This document shows, piece by piece, positions 1 to 11,500 of a stretch of DNA of 64,000 bases; the stretch's first letter is position 1, and each line of letters opens with the position of its first letter. This DNA comes from Telmatactis stephensoni. Taxonomy: Eukaryota; Cnidaria; Anthozoa; Actiniaria; Isophelliidae. Location of the stretch: contig JALIZF010001773.1 of the NCBI GenBank assembly GCA_029948255.1, positions 465,001 to 529,000 on the forward strand, given 5' to 3'. The notes under the pieces are model-generated. The model did no database searches. It was given only the letters and a program-made list of their open reading frames with translations, and had not been told where the DNA came from. The position numbers were made by a program, and so were the translations under genes.

Positions 1-158
1 ACGTGACATGACACTAATCTGGTTTACATGAGAAAGAGTTCAGTCTCCCAGGGGGAAAAGACTTGTTGTTATTGTTGTATATTGTTATTGTTGTGCCTCG
101 TAGCTGTCATGGCATCCATCAGGTGATGGTGCAAAGCCTGCATAGCGGGTTTATTTAC

Positions 159-277
159 CTCGACTCTATAGCTACCGCTATTCGCCCCCAGTTCAGAGAA
201 TATTTGATAAGCACTACATTCATACATACTAAGCACATTATTGTTTGCCACTGGTTGGGTAGGCTTGGTTACAAAAT
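159..277 (-). CDS. Exon 3 candidate: start of fibrinogen-like module
   Basis: An acceptor ending GTTAG at 279-278 gives a phase-1 exon that joins in frame to the EGF exon. It reads through a Thr/Pro linker (VTKPTQPV) into CSAYQIFSELGANSGSYRVE. The C...SG.Y spacing resembles the start of a fibrinogen-like domain, but the match is short. A donor (GAG/GTAAAT, 158-153) would end the exon in phase 0. The acceptor pyrimidine tract is weak, so the boundary and the domain call are tentative. Confidence 0.45.
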
Positions 278-2704
278 CTAACTGAACAACACTATACATC
301 CGTCATATATATTTAATTTCCTGCCTTCAAACTAATGCGCGAAACTTGGCATTCGAAGTTTTTTTGTTTTTTTGTTTTGTTTTTGTTTTTTTGAAGATTC
401 ACTTAACCATTCCTCCTGGATTGACTCTTGGGTATGAATCCATAGATAGGCAAATTATCATATACTTACGTTTGGCTTTATCACATAAATCTCCGGTGAA
501 GCGATCGCTACAAGAGCACGAAGCACGACCTTTTTTATTGTCATGGTAACACTTTCCGCCATTTTGACACTTTATTCCTTTACATTCTTCCTTGAAATTC
601 AAAGAGAAAAGAGCAACATGAAACATCATATCATAAGCACAATCAATGAAATATCAATTGTAAAACATTCCGAGGGTAACAGTGGACAGTTGTATGGTAA
701 ACTTCGTTGTTGACTGTTTTCATCAAATCCACCAATTTTCACAAAAACTCTAACTATATTCGATTAGAGACTTTAGGTTTTGAATCTTTCTTCTTAATAC
801 TAATAAAAGAGAATGACTTTTGGTGGTTTACTCACAAAGGTGGTGGCTTTATTTGGATAAATGATGATGATGATGATTCCCTGGGAAACGTACTTAAAAT
901 ATGAACATAATCGCAACAGAAATAAAAAGTACAATATAAAATACTGGAATATATATAAAAATGTTCTAGACATCTTTATCTCTATAGCAAATGTGGACAC
1001 TATATATACCAATTGGGATTTTGCCCGCCAGTAAAAGACTACTTCGACCGATACAGATGTGACGAAGGAAACAAAACGGTAATTATCTCGCTTTCGTTTG
1101 TAGACTCCTTAATCTCGCCGTTGATATGAGATTGCTTTTCCATTGATGTAGAATTTAATTCATATCAAAGGCTCCAAATAATCTCTCGTTTGTGACAGTT
1201 TGCGAACAGCTCTGACACTTGTCATTTTCCCGATATTAAACTGCTATGTCCAAAGGAGGCGTTCTTTGACAAGATTGTTCGGCGGTTCAAGTTCCGGTAA
1301 GAAATGAGATTGCACAGCTAAATAAAAAAGTTATGATCTATCAACTTATATTACAAATTTTAAACAGGTGAACTGGTTAGTTCGCCGACTTTGTCATTTG
1401 AAATCCAATAGGGCCAATCCGGCATTTAAATGAGTACTAATTTTTGTGCTTTTCCATGAACCCCAAGGCTCGGTTCGCACGACGACATAAGCATAGCCAA
1501 AAGCATGCATAAGCATAACCATAAGAAACAAAACTTTTCCATTTTCTTATGCTTATGCTTATGACGTACGTTAGGTTGCGTGTGTGAACCGGTAAATTAA
1601 AAACGCTTATGCTTATGTCTATGCTTATGTCGTACGTCGTGTGAACCGGGCCTAAAAAGCATTTGACTTGCTTTTCTTGGTGGAGAGCACATCCATGACC
1701 TTGGAAAAGCACTTCACAGATGATCAATCTTTCTAGCTTTTTTATTCAAATTCTTAGTTTTCGGCCAACATTTTACTATTAATGTTTTGGAATCCTTGTT
1801 TTGCAGTGTGTTTTTGTTAATGCGAAGAACAAAAAAGAATTCAAGAGAATTCATCAAATGAATTTATGAATTTCCGCGGACAGCATTGTGAAATGGCTGT
1901 GAAATGCATGACACACGTCACGTATAAAGCAGTTTCCGTTTCCAAGCAATGTCGATGTGGAAAACTACTGGAGAGTCTTTCTGTTTACTTGAATCTGTTT
2001 CATTTTATTGTAATGTTTTCAACAGACAACTGCCGAGAAAGAGGACCTCTCGAAATACGATTAAGCTAACTGTATCTTTAGATCTGAGAGAATCTTTCTT
2101 CAGACTCTTCAAACAAACTTTACTGAGTTCCTTCTTCAAAAACAAGACTTTGAACGTGAAAATGACAGTAAAACACTAAATTTTTTCCGTTTTTTATTTC
2201 TATTTTTTACTTGTTTCCGATGGCTGAACTATGACTGATTGATGATATTTTAATGTGTTTGGAAGGAAAAGAAATTATGACTTGATAAAACTTCAACATG
2301 CACATATAAGTAAAGTTCATAGTGCTGGTTGAAATCAAATCAATTAGTGTACTTACGTAAAGATCCACAAACTGATAAAATGTACATCCTTGTTTCTCCA
2401 CCATCAAGGAAGTACCCTCATCTTGAATTCCCTTCTTATAGAGATAACACAATCCAATATTCACAGTTTGCTGGCAAAAAACTACCGAAATACATTGTCG
2501 CTTTTGAAGACAGTTGTGAGCACAACCAAATGGATTTGTCGTTCTTGAAGTCTGAAAAGCAGTTGCTCTGAAAAAGCTATTTACTCGAACCCTTATAGCT
2601 CCCGCAAAAGATCGTTCGTCCCTTAAAAGTCCACAAGAAGGGTCGTACAAACTTGCAAAATACGTCAGTAGCAATCCAAACCATTTCAATTGCTCTTTTG
2701 CCAT
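159..2704 (-). CDS. PAN/apple-EGF secreted protein gene, 3' end outside window
   Basis: Three exons in codon register are visible (2704-2357, 590-470, 277-159; 588 nt). The protein starts with a signal peptide (MAKEQLKWFGLLLTYFASLY), then a cysteine-containing PAN/apple module, a six-cysteine EGF module and the beginning of a third module. PAN and EGF modules usually mediate protein or carbohydrate binding outside the cell, so a secreted adhesion or recognition protein is likely; that function is inferred from domain type only. The gene lies downstream of, and parallel to, a second PAN-EGF gene (12864-7688) with the same exon phases and an equally long EGF exon, so the two are probably tandem paralogues. 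The 3' end is not in the window, and no terminal exon or stop can be assigned. Confidence 0.7.
470..590 (-). CDS. Exon 2: EGF-like domain
   Basis: The 121-nt exon is preceded by a pyrimidine-rich acceptor (TTTCAAG) and followed by donor GTAAGT. It encodes a canonical EGF pattern with six cysteines: CKGIKCQNGGKCYHD, then CSCSDRFTGDLC. It enters in phase 0, matching the end of the PAN exon, and leaves in phase 1. Confidence 0.8.
1466..1653. repeat. Foldback element (MITE-like) in PAN-EGF intron
   Basis: Inverted ends of the type AGGCTCGGTTCGCAC / GTGTGAACCGGGCCT enclose several copies of CATAAGCATA and its complement. The element lies in the intron between the PAN and EGF exons. Confidence 0.7.
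2357..2704 (-). CDS. Exon 1: signal peptide + PAN/apple domain
   Basis: The ATG at 2704 starts a clear signal peptide, hydrophobic over residues 7-20. An in-frame codon further upstream would put a hydrophilic segment in front of it, so 2704 is preferred. Residues 30-116 contain a PAN/apple pattern (FGCAHNCL, QCISVVFC, CYLYKKG and a late GCTFYQ). The exon ends at a consensus donor (GTAAGT at 2356-2351) after exactly 116 codons, in phase 0. Confidence 0.75.
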
Positions 2705-4137
2705 TATTGTACGCGGAGGAGTTCGCGTAAGATGTTTGCTTTGATATTTATGTTCTCCTACTGAACAGACAGACTTTCCAAACAGCAGCCTTTCCACTAT
2801 AACAATTGGTTTTAGAATGGCTGTATTTCGGGAACTAAATATTTCCTGTATGATTCAGGAGCACATCCGACCAGCCATTTTTCATGCGACTCTTATGAGC
2901 TGTTTGTCTTAAAAAGTGAATGGATTTCACCAAAGTAAACAACCAACGATTCAGCTGCCACAAAAAGCTCGTATGTTTGAGGTTTTTCTGTCTCTAAACA
3001 AATACCATAAAACAAATCTAGAATCTAAAGAGCTCTTAAGCAATCATCACAAAAGATTTGATAAAGAACACCCTTAATCTGTCTAGGAGTATGAGTCGAA
3101 AGTCTGCTCAAAAACTAAGAAAACCAGGTTGTGATCAAAGTGTCTCTCCCTCATTAACTTCCGTTTTTATCCATTTGCTAGAGGCTGTCTATATGGGGAT
3201 ATCTGTCCTAATTTGGGGCGACAAAACTGTTGTTTACACTTCAATAGCGTTAGTCTTGAAATGGTAAACTTTTTGGTCTAATTTTTTACACTTAACTGTT
3301 TTAAATAACAAAGATGACGTTTATGCACAAACATGTATACTTGTCGGCAGCTTTTTCTCGTGGGATGTCGTTTGCTGCGGGCGATATTTCTTTTTTTTTT
3401 TTCCTTTTTTTCTTCAACTTTGATTTCTATTTTGTGTAGCTGGATACACTTAAGTTATTGCCCTCGCTGCAGCGTTCCTTTCCTTGTTTAGTAATCGCCA
3501 ATCGGAAATTAAAGAGTCTACGATGGTGAACCAAGCAAAAGTCTGTGAAAAAAATGAAAGTTACTTCCATGGGCGAGCATGTATGACCCTTTTGCAATTT
3601 ATTGTGAATGGTCATGATCTGATTTATAATACTTCGAGAGCGTCCACAAGGGGGCGTGACGTTTCATGTGTCAAAATCTCCTTTCGGCCAGAGTTACAAT
3701 AAACTTCTTGAATACCTTGAGAAAGTTATAATCTAGCACAATATAACTGATTTGAAAATTATAAATGATGAAATATACCACGCCCAAAAATTGCTAATTC
3801 TCCCCCTCCCACGTAATTTTTTGTTCGTCTTGCCCCTATAGGCAAGATAGTTTCAACGACTAAATTGGTGTGTAGCTCATGTGTCCCACTCAATTTGACT
3901 CTGACTGGATCGATTCCCTATGACCCATATTTTATTTTCATCGGGGATGATCGTGGAGAATTTTCATTTTTATTCCTAAAAGGTACATTGGCGTGGCTCA
4001 AACTATTTTTAAGATTGGTGCATATGCATATGAAGGGTTTTGCCCCTCAGGCCGTGTTCCCGGGTTTAAATTTTTTTTTGATTAAAGAAACTGCTGGTCA
4101 GCGGTTTTTTAACACTAATTAAATTCATTAAATTTAA

Positions 4138-4300
4138 GGCGCTGTTACACTGTGCAATTTTCCCCAGCAACTGGCCAAAAATATTGCAAGTTTCTAGGGA
4201 AAATTGCAAAGTGTAACAGCGCCATAATTTTCTCTGCAACTTGTTTTGAAACGCCGTTGCGAGACAAGTTGCTGGGAAAATTGCACAGTGTAACAGCGCC
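4138..4300. mobile_element. MITE with GGCGCTGTTACAC ends
   Basis: Near-perfect inverted ends start AGGCGCTGTTACACTG. A third internal copy of GTGTAACAGCGCC lies near 4210. TTA lies on both flanks, a 3-bp duplication typical of PIF/Harbinger-type elements (class is inference). A related element lies at 40228-40488. Confidence 0.7.
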
Positions 4301-5477
4301 TTTATGGATACCCTCATTTTCTCCCTAAATTATTACTCCTATACACAGCCTACAAAGCAGATGTGCAGAGAAATTGAATTAAAATACAGAATTCAGTAGA
4401 AGTTCACGCTGGCATGGAAATGAGGCTTAATAGCCCTAGAATCCAAAATGGTGTCTATGAATTGGGATGCGGAAGCTGTAAGTGTTGAGACGTTTCTGGT
4501 TCTGTCACTCGTGAAAACCAAGCTTTAGAAAATGGAACTCGAAGTAGTTTGCTTGGTGCAGAGTTTGAAGAACTTACTAAGTGTTATCATCAAATGGTCC
4601 AGAACCGTTTGCTTCGAACTGAGAAAGTTGTGAACGTCTCAAGGGGTCAGGTTGGTATCATGGAGCATTCTGACTACGCTACACAAGAACATTCGTAAGA
4701 TTGTTTATTAGGACTCTTTAGCCAGTCATGGACGGTACAACAACCTAGACAAAAGTGATAGATGCAAGATCCCCTGATACGAAAAATCGCTCAACCACGT
4801 AAAAAAATTCCCTGAAGGTGTGGCCAAAAACCCGTGGAAATTGCGGACCTAATGCAGAATTACAGAGCAACCAGGAAAACTCTTAGCTTGAGGGTTAGAG
4901 AGCTTCCTAAACGATGTTTACAATAATAACTGAGGACATTAAAATTAAAGGGAACAAATTGTGATCATAATGAAAAAGAAAAAAATACAAGAATTACAAA
5001 GCAGTGTTGACATGCAGTTAAGCCTGACCGACCTAGATGACCAATTCCTTCCTGCACATGCTATATATACTAGTTACCCATGAGACTTTGCCCATCCCAA
5101 ACCTTTTTACCGTGTCGGCAGAACATCAATTTCTGACAACGCTCCTGACTGTCAGAAATTGCATACTTTACGAGGTGGAAATTCAGCTCACAGAAATACT
5201 GGCTATAATTGTCACCCCCTGTAATTAAAATGTTGTTAATAAACTGACTGTTCTTATAAAATTGCTTGCATTTTGTTGTATTTATATTGTGAAAAATCGT
5301 CGAAATTGTCATACAACCATATAAATGATTATCACTTTTTATCGCAAAACAATATAAGCTTTAGTTTTTGTGAAAGAGTCGTGCATTGTAACCTGCTAAA
5401 TATATTTCAAAACAATCAAAAAACGTACTTTACGATGATAAATTCTGTTGTTGTTTTTTTTTTTGGCTGATTTTTAC

Positions 5478-5734
5478 GTATACACCTATTTCAAAAAAGG
5501 TTGTCACCGCTAAGAGCGATAGGCGATAGGTAATAGGTCATTCCAAGACCGCAAAGCACTATTGATTTCTAATTGATTTACATATGAATAGCCAATTATT
5601 TGATGGAAGAGTGCAAAGAAAGATTTAGGATGGCTTAATTAAGAAATCAATAGTGCTTTGCGGTCTTGGAATGACCTATTACCTATCGCCTATCGCTCTT
5701 AGCGGTGACAACCTTTTTTGAAATAGGTGTATAC
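5478..5734. mobile_element. Perfect 93-bp inverted repeat (foldback element)
   Basis: Arms 5478-5570 and 5642-5734 are exact reverse complements by base-by-base reading, with a 71-bp spacer. The outer ends read GTATACACCTATTTC. A TA dinucleotide flanks each side if the element begins TACACC, which would fit a Tc1/mariner-derived MITE. A transcript would fold into a very stable hairpin. Confidence 0.85.
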
Positions 5735-6054
5735 AGCAGAAAGAAAAGTGTTGACACAACTTCGTTCGAAGCCGGGGGTTTACTGGGGAAATAAACCACG
5801 GTTTTCCAGCCAATCAGAGCGCGCGTTAGAAAAAAGCTCTATTACTTTCTTTTGTTTTAACAAAAGAAGTGACCACATGATACATACAATACAACCCTCT
5901 TTTACCATGCCAGCTCCGACGTTTACTGTCATGAATATATCGGATAAATGCTTAGTTTACAGAATACTAAGCTGAGCAAACGCACTGACTCTGAATGGAA
6001 TATTGATGACAATTAACCATAGTTAATCAACTGCAGTTACCATATGACTTAAAA

Positions 6055-6290
6055 TGGTGTCAACCCTCGTAGATGACCACCTTCCTTAAGCGACCACTTT
6101 AACTTATTTGGATGGTCAGTTACGGGAGATTTGACTGTAGTTGTTTTATGGAAATCGTTATTTTTGAAGATATGTACACAAATTTAGATACCCCCTTTGG
6201 TGTCAACTCTCGTAGGTGACCACCTCCCTTAAGCGACCACTTTAACTTGACATTTTGGGTGGTCAGTTATACGGAAGGTGTTTGAATGTA
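6055..6290. repeat. Two direct copies of a ~95-bp repeat
   Basis: The copies at about 6055-6150 and 6198-6290 share GTGTCAACxCTCGTAG, TTAAGCGACCACTTTAACTT and GGTCAGTTA, with modest divergence between them. Confidence 0.7.
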
Positions 6291-7487
6291 TTTCACTTAA
6301 AAGTTAAAGCCCTCTAAGAGGACATGTGGTTACTGGTCAAATGATAAATAAACAAGCAAAGCAATTAAACAAATAAACAAACAAACCAACAAAAATAAAT
6401 AGAAAAGAAAGAAAGAATGCTTTCGAGAAAAAAAATATATAATTTTTCTGTCAATATGGAGTCTACGAGAATGATGAAAGTGCTCCAAAAAGTCCTCCTA
6501 ATTATATATTACAAAGAAGAAAATGACAAACTGGGCAAACCACAACTTTCTATTCCTAAAAGTTTTGAGGTTACTGAACAAACAGAACAGTCTTTGTAGT
6601 CACATCTGGACTCATTGGCTCTTTGTTAAATGACTAATTAAATTCAAAAATAATTTTCTTTTAACTAATACTACAATGTCATGCACTGTCCTCATAGAAG
6701 ACTTTTATGGCTGAATATATGATGTGTAATAATACTACATAAGCTAATTGACGATTATAAACTTCACACAGTAGACCTGTGTAGAGCACGAGGTAAGTCG
6801 AGTTGTATTACCGAAAAAATTTTACCGAGCTGAGATCGTGTGCCTAAAAATCGTTACTTTGCTTGTACATAAATCTAAAACAGTTAAACCAACAAACAAA
6901 TAAATAGAAAGAAAGAAAATAAATAAAAGGAATAAAACAGGACTGTTTCATTGTCTAGGAATGCATTTGTATTTTGACTGTAAAATGCAGATATTTCTTT
7001 AAAAGATTATTTTAATCGTGAAAATCGAAAAAAGAATTCGGGTAATTCTCGGGCTAACTCGTTTTCGATTGGCGTCGGAACCTCGGGAAGTCACGGACTT
7101 ACTTACACCGATGATAACATAGTGGTTATGGCTTGGTAACCAAGCCAGTAACCACAAAAAGATACCATGTTCACCACTTACTTAATTTCACAAAAATAGA
7201 ATGGAAACTTCATTTTGATATATCTGACTACTTTATTTTAATCTCGTCGCATTAAGGCTCATTTCTAGTTCTTTTAAAGGCCATTAGCGCTAAGCCAGGA
7301 TTAAATAGAAAACATAAATTCGTAATCCAGAATTAATATTAAATGCTTTTTGAATAAAAATCATCCATTTCTCTATCCAACGGCATATAGTTTATGCACC
7401 ACAGAAGCAGATTAATAGTCGCTCGGTTTTATCCCGGGAGGGGGATGTCTATATACAATTAATATATAGGCGTGTGTTGTCCTAAAG

Positions 7488-7564
7488 GGTGATTTTGTCG
7501 TAACTGAAATATACATTGTTTTGATCTGATATAGTGTATATTTCAGTTAAGGGAAAAAATCACC
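7488..7564. repeat. Short palindromic repeat
   Basis: GGTGATTTT at the left pairs with AAAATCACC at the right. ACTGAAATATACA pairs with TGTATATTTCAGT inside it. Confidence 0.6.
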
Positions 7565-7687
7565 TATTCGTCTGAAAAATTAAAGCAAGAAAAACATTTT
7601 TTATCTGAAATATATAGGGTAAGGCTTTCGTTTATTGTGGCACACAACCCCTCCCGGAGTTTTAGCTTACAACTGTGGTGACAACAT

Positions 7688-8514
7688 TCAAGGTATTAGC
7701 TTTAAAGTCACATAACCATCACCGCTGTTGTACCCTGGTGTTATTGTTCCATCAGAGGGAGCATATGAACATCCGCCCTCAGCAAAATTAAACCGTGACC
7801 CATTCGAAAACAATTTTAACGTGACCTTTCCACCCTTATATCCACCACCACCCCCTGGGGCATTACTACATGCCCCTCCCCCACCAAATCCACCGTCACA
7901 GAACAGTTTATCCGTTGTCCCGCCTTCTCCACCATCAATAAAAGATCCTCCACCACTACTACAAAGGTTGTTTACACATACGCTACTTTTAAAACACTTG
8001 CCTTGTTTACTAAAACCACCTCCTCCCCCTGAGGAAGTTGTACCACCCTCGACACACACCTCTCCACCAGTGGTATCTCGACCACAGAATTGTCGACCAT
8101 GTCCACCATCCGCTTTCTTACCTCCCCCACCACCACCCCCAGCAACAAGAAGTGGGTTGTCATAATTTTGCGTATAGGAGACGACAAACGTTCCCCCGCC
8201 CCCTCCCCCTACACTGCTACCATCTTTTGTTTCGCCTTTCTGTCCAACAATTATTTTTAAATTGTCACCTCTCTTAAGTATGATCGTTCCGTTCACTAAT
8301 GCTCCCTTCCCTCCCTTACTACCATGAGTCCCATTGCCTCCAGCGGCCCCACAAGCTGTCACGTGATATTTTCCCGTCATTGGAGCCAACCATATTTGGA
8401 TTCCATTGATTACAAGGGTAGTATCCATGACTGTATCTCTGTATTCTGTATTGGAAGAAGGACCTTGTCTTCCTTTAGAACCCAGAGTCGTAAATTTGAA
8501 CATTGCATTTGGGT
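7688..8514 (-). CDS. Exon 3: ALK/LTK-type glycine-rich domain and stop codon
   Basis: The acceptor TTGTTTCTTCAG precedes 8514 and the exon enters in phase 1, exactly as the EGF exon leaves. The sequence follows the family order: FKFTTLGSKGRQGPS, then INGIQIWLAPMTGKYHV, then ACGAAGGNG, LKRGDNLKIIVGQKG, GGGGGGTFVV, PLLVAGGGGGGG, a cysteine-containing middle part, GGFGGGGACSNAPGGGGGYKGG and a final beta segment GYVTLKLIP before TGA at 7690-7688. Ten cysteines are spread through the second half, consistent with disulphides in a secreted protein. Confidence 0.85.
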
Positions 8515-11500
8515 CTGAAGAAACAATTTGGTAATTCATGAGTGGTTGCGGTCACACACTGGGGCATTGAGCAATTTAGTAACTCAGTCTTAACAAAAGC
8601 CCATTCTTGGTGCCATAGCTTTACTTCGCATTATGTTTCGTTAATGTTTCTCTGGGGAGAAACGTAATGCAAGCCAAAGTTTGGCACCCCGGGTAACCAA
8701 AAATTGACTATGACAAAAATTGTTATGGAATCCTTTGATACTCGTTGTGGCCACAGCCAATAAATGCTTCCAGCCCTTAAGCCCTCATACAAAAATAGCC
8801 ATGACAACATTTGTATGTATATATATTATGTATGCACAGATCGAATTCTAAACACACATTCAGTTTGTCAAAGGAAAAGGCCAGTGAGATTTTAATTGCC
8901 CATAACAAGGAAAACTGTACAAGGTTTGAAGATCGTCACCAGAAATTAAACTAACTGACCTTGGCATTAAAGTTGGTTGTAAAGTTGTCCTAGAAGGTTA
9001 TTGTATTGCCAATTTACATCATCTAACTACAAATCTATATTAATAAGTACGACTCTAGTGTGTAAACCTTAGGAAGTTAGAATGTATCTATTGTTTCACT
9101 ATACCAAGAGTCCATGACCATACGTATTCCTGCTCTTTTATTTTCCCCCGGTGCTCATGCGTAATATTGACAATTAAAAGAAAAGCCGAGTTCGCCTGCC
9201 ATATACAAAGGAATAAAAACGAGGCTATGTGCTAAAACTTTTGCCTTGTTACGGATGGCTGAGCTTTATGCATATAGCCTCGTCTTGATTCTTTTGTATG
9301 TGGCAAGCGAAGTGTATCTCGGAAGTCGGCTATTCCAAACTCCTCAAAATTACAAACCGTCACCGAAGCCCATATGAACGCCTGCATTACAGCCGGGCTA
9401 CAAGGTAACTCTCGAACTTTTCGGATATATATATAAACTGGCATTATTTCTCAGGTATCGAGTTTGACTGGCCGGGTACCTTTTATTTCCTGGCATTTGT
9501 CTCCTGTCCAGAGAGTCGGGCACGAACAACGATAATCATCTGACGTCTCATCATAAATGCAGGAGCCACCATTCTCACAACGTACAAAACGACAGTCATC
9601 CTAAGGAAAGAAAAATGCCATAGCAATCGTAAGGGCGTAGCCAAGATCTTTCAGAAAGGCATCTATATATCATCGGGCAACTTTGGCTCGATTCGGCGTG
9701 ATATCACAGGGCGAGTTTGGTCGACCATGGTTCGTATTATACCCATGGCGAGACCAAACGAGACCTGAAATCTGCTGAATCGAGCTAAAAGTTGCCCGAT
9801 TTATATATTTATCATCCCAATTTTTTGCCGAAGAAGAGTTTTTGGATGAGAATGATAGTTTAAAACACATTGAACTAATTAGCATATTGCCGGCGCGCGT
9901 ACGTGTTTGAGAAGTGGCGGGAAAAATTAATCTCACGCGATTTTCTTGAAAAATTTCGACTAACTTTTGCATATGCATGAATGACATTTTTCCTTAATTT
10001 GCAAAACGAGTTAATAAAAAATAAAGCCTTTACAGGTTTTTAGAAGCCAGTTTCAATGTACTGTCCGTGATATTTTGGGATATTAAGACATTGTCCTGCA
10101 TGGAATTCATTCATCGAATTCGCGCAGCCAGAGTAATTACCTGCTCTGGTTATGACACTAGCTCTAACTTATCACTCAAACAGCTTGGTTTTGAAAAACC
10201 GCAGGTTAAAAGGAGCAAACAGAAAGCTGTAATGGTGTACAAATCTTTGAATGCTCTTACTCCTAGTTATCTAGAGGACTTGTTCACCATTAAGAGTGCT
10301 CCTTATATATTTAGGGACTCTGAAAACAAACTTACTATTCCTAAACCGCGAACAGAATACTGCAAGCGAAGCTTCAGTTACATCAGTTCTGTACTATGGA
10401 ATGGATTTTCTGTCGAACTGAGAAAGTCAAGCTCACTCACTCAATTTAAAAGAGGACTTGACAATTTTTATTCGAAATCGGATTCCCACACGGCAAACAT
10501 GTAAACCAGTTTTTATTTATCTTTTTTGTAAATATATGCTGATGTTTTTAGCGTGTCTAAATAAAGTTGTGTCTGTCTGTCTGACAGTAGATCTCGCTTC
10601 TGAATGGCTAATTAATCTTAGTGAGATAATAAGGAGGAGGAAAAAGAAATCCTCGCCAAGGAACTGCGCAGTAAGAGAGAAACAAGCGCGCATCACGTGA
10701 TGTGATATGTGTTGCTCCCCTTTGGGCTATTGGGAGCGCCATCCACTTTCGCACGCTGAAAGTTCTTATTTAAATAATATTTTATTTGACCATGCATTCA
10801 CTCCCACCGCTAGTCGAAGTCATTCGAAATAACTAAAACAAAAGCGACCAGAAGGAGTTTTAAAAATAGCTCCAAATGAGTTGACCAAATATGGAGCAAT
10901 ATGTCACATTTGGCTGCCGAAAACATGGCGGAAAAACGTTTTATGACTTTATAAGGACACTTTTGGTTATTAAGTTTAATATTTGGTTCTCAGACCCTTT
11001 TGGGTTCAAAGAAAAAAGTGTCAAATGCCACAAAATTTTGGTGAATGTGTGTCAGTTATAATGCCTACTACTTTGGGAATGGTGACATTTTGATTAAACT
11101 GGCTTTTTTAAGACATTTGACAGTAAAAACTAACGATACGAAACACTGACGTTTCGATGTCACTGAAATCATTATCAAAGTGATAAGCAAAGTACTTTTT
11201 TGAATTTCTAAAACCTTTGCACGCACGGAGTCTGATTGAATGTTTAATTTAGGTCTTATTATATTCTTCGAATTAACATCTCATGGATAAGACAGTCTCA
11301 CTTTTCCTGTGCATTTCTTTAAGATGGTGAATTGTTCACTTAGGTCGGGGATCAGTCCACGATCCCGTGTCCAGTTTTCAGATGCTTGCCAATTGTGGAA
11401 TGATGATGTTCTTCGATACGCTGATTGACGGCACGTGTAGCCAACATTAATCTGCATTTCATCGCACACACATTTTGATCATAAAAAGGCATCGTTTTTC

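Larger units (their letters stand above)
2798..7487. other. Intergenic stretch with foldback elements, no recognisable gene
   Basis: Apart from the repeats listed separately (4138-4300, 5478-5734, 6055-6290) there are only short chance reading frames without family resemblance. About 4410-4700 looks like a decayed coding fragment with stops, but I cannot name it. Confidence 0.5.

Noticed and set aside
7728..8165. Proline-rich plus-strand frame
   Set aside because: Antisense shadow of the glycine-rich exon; glycine codons read as proline on the other strand.
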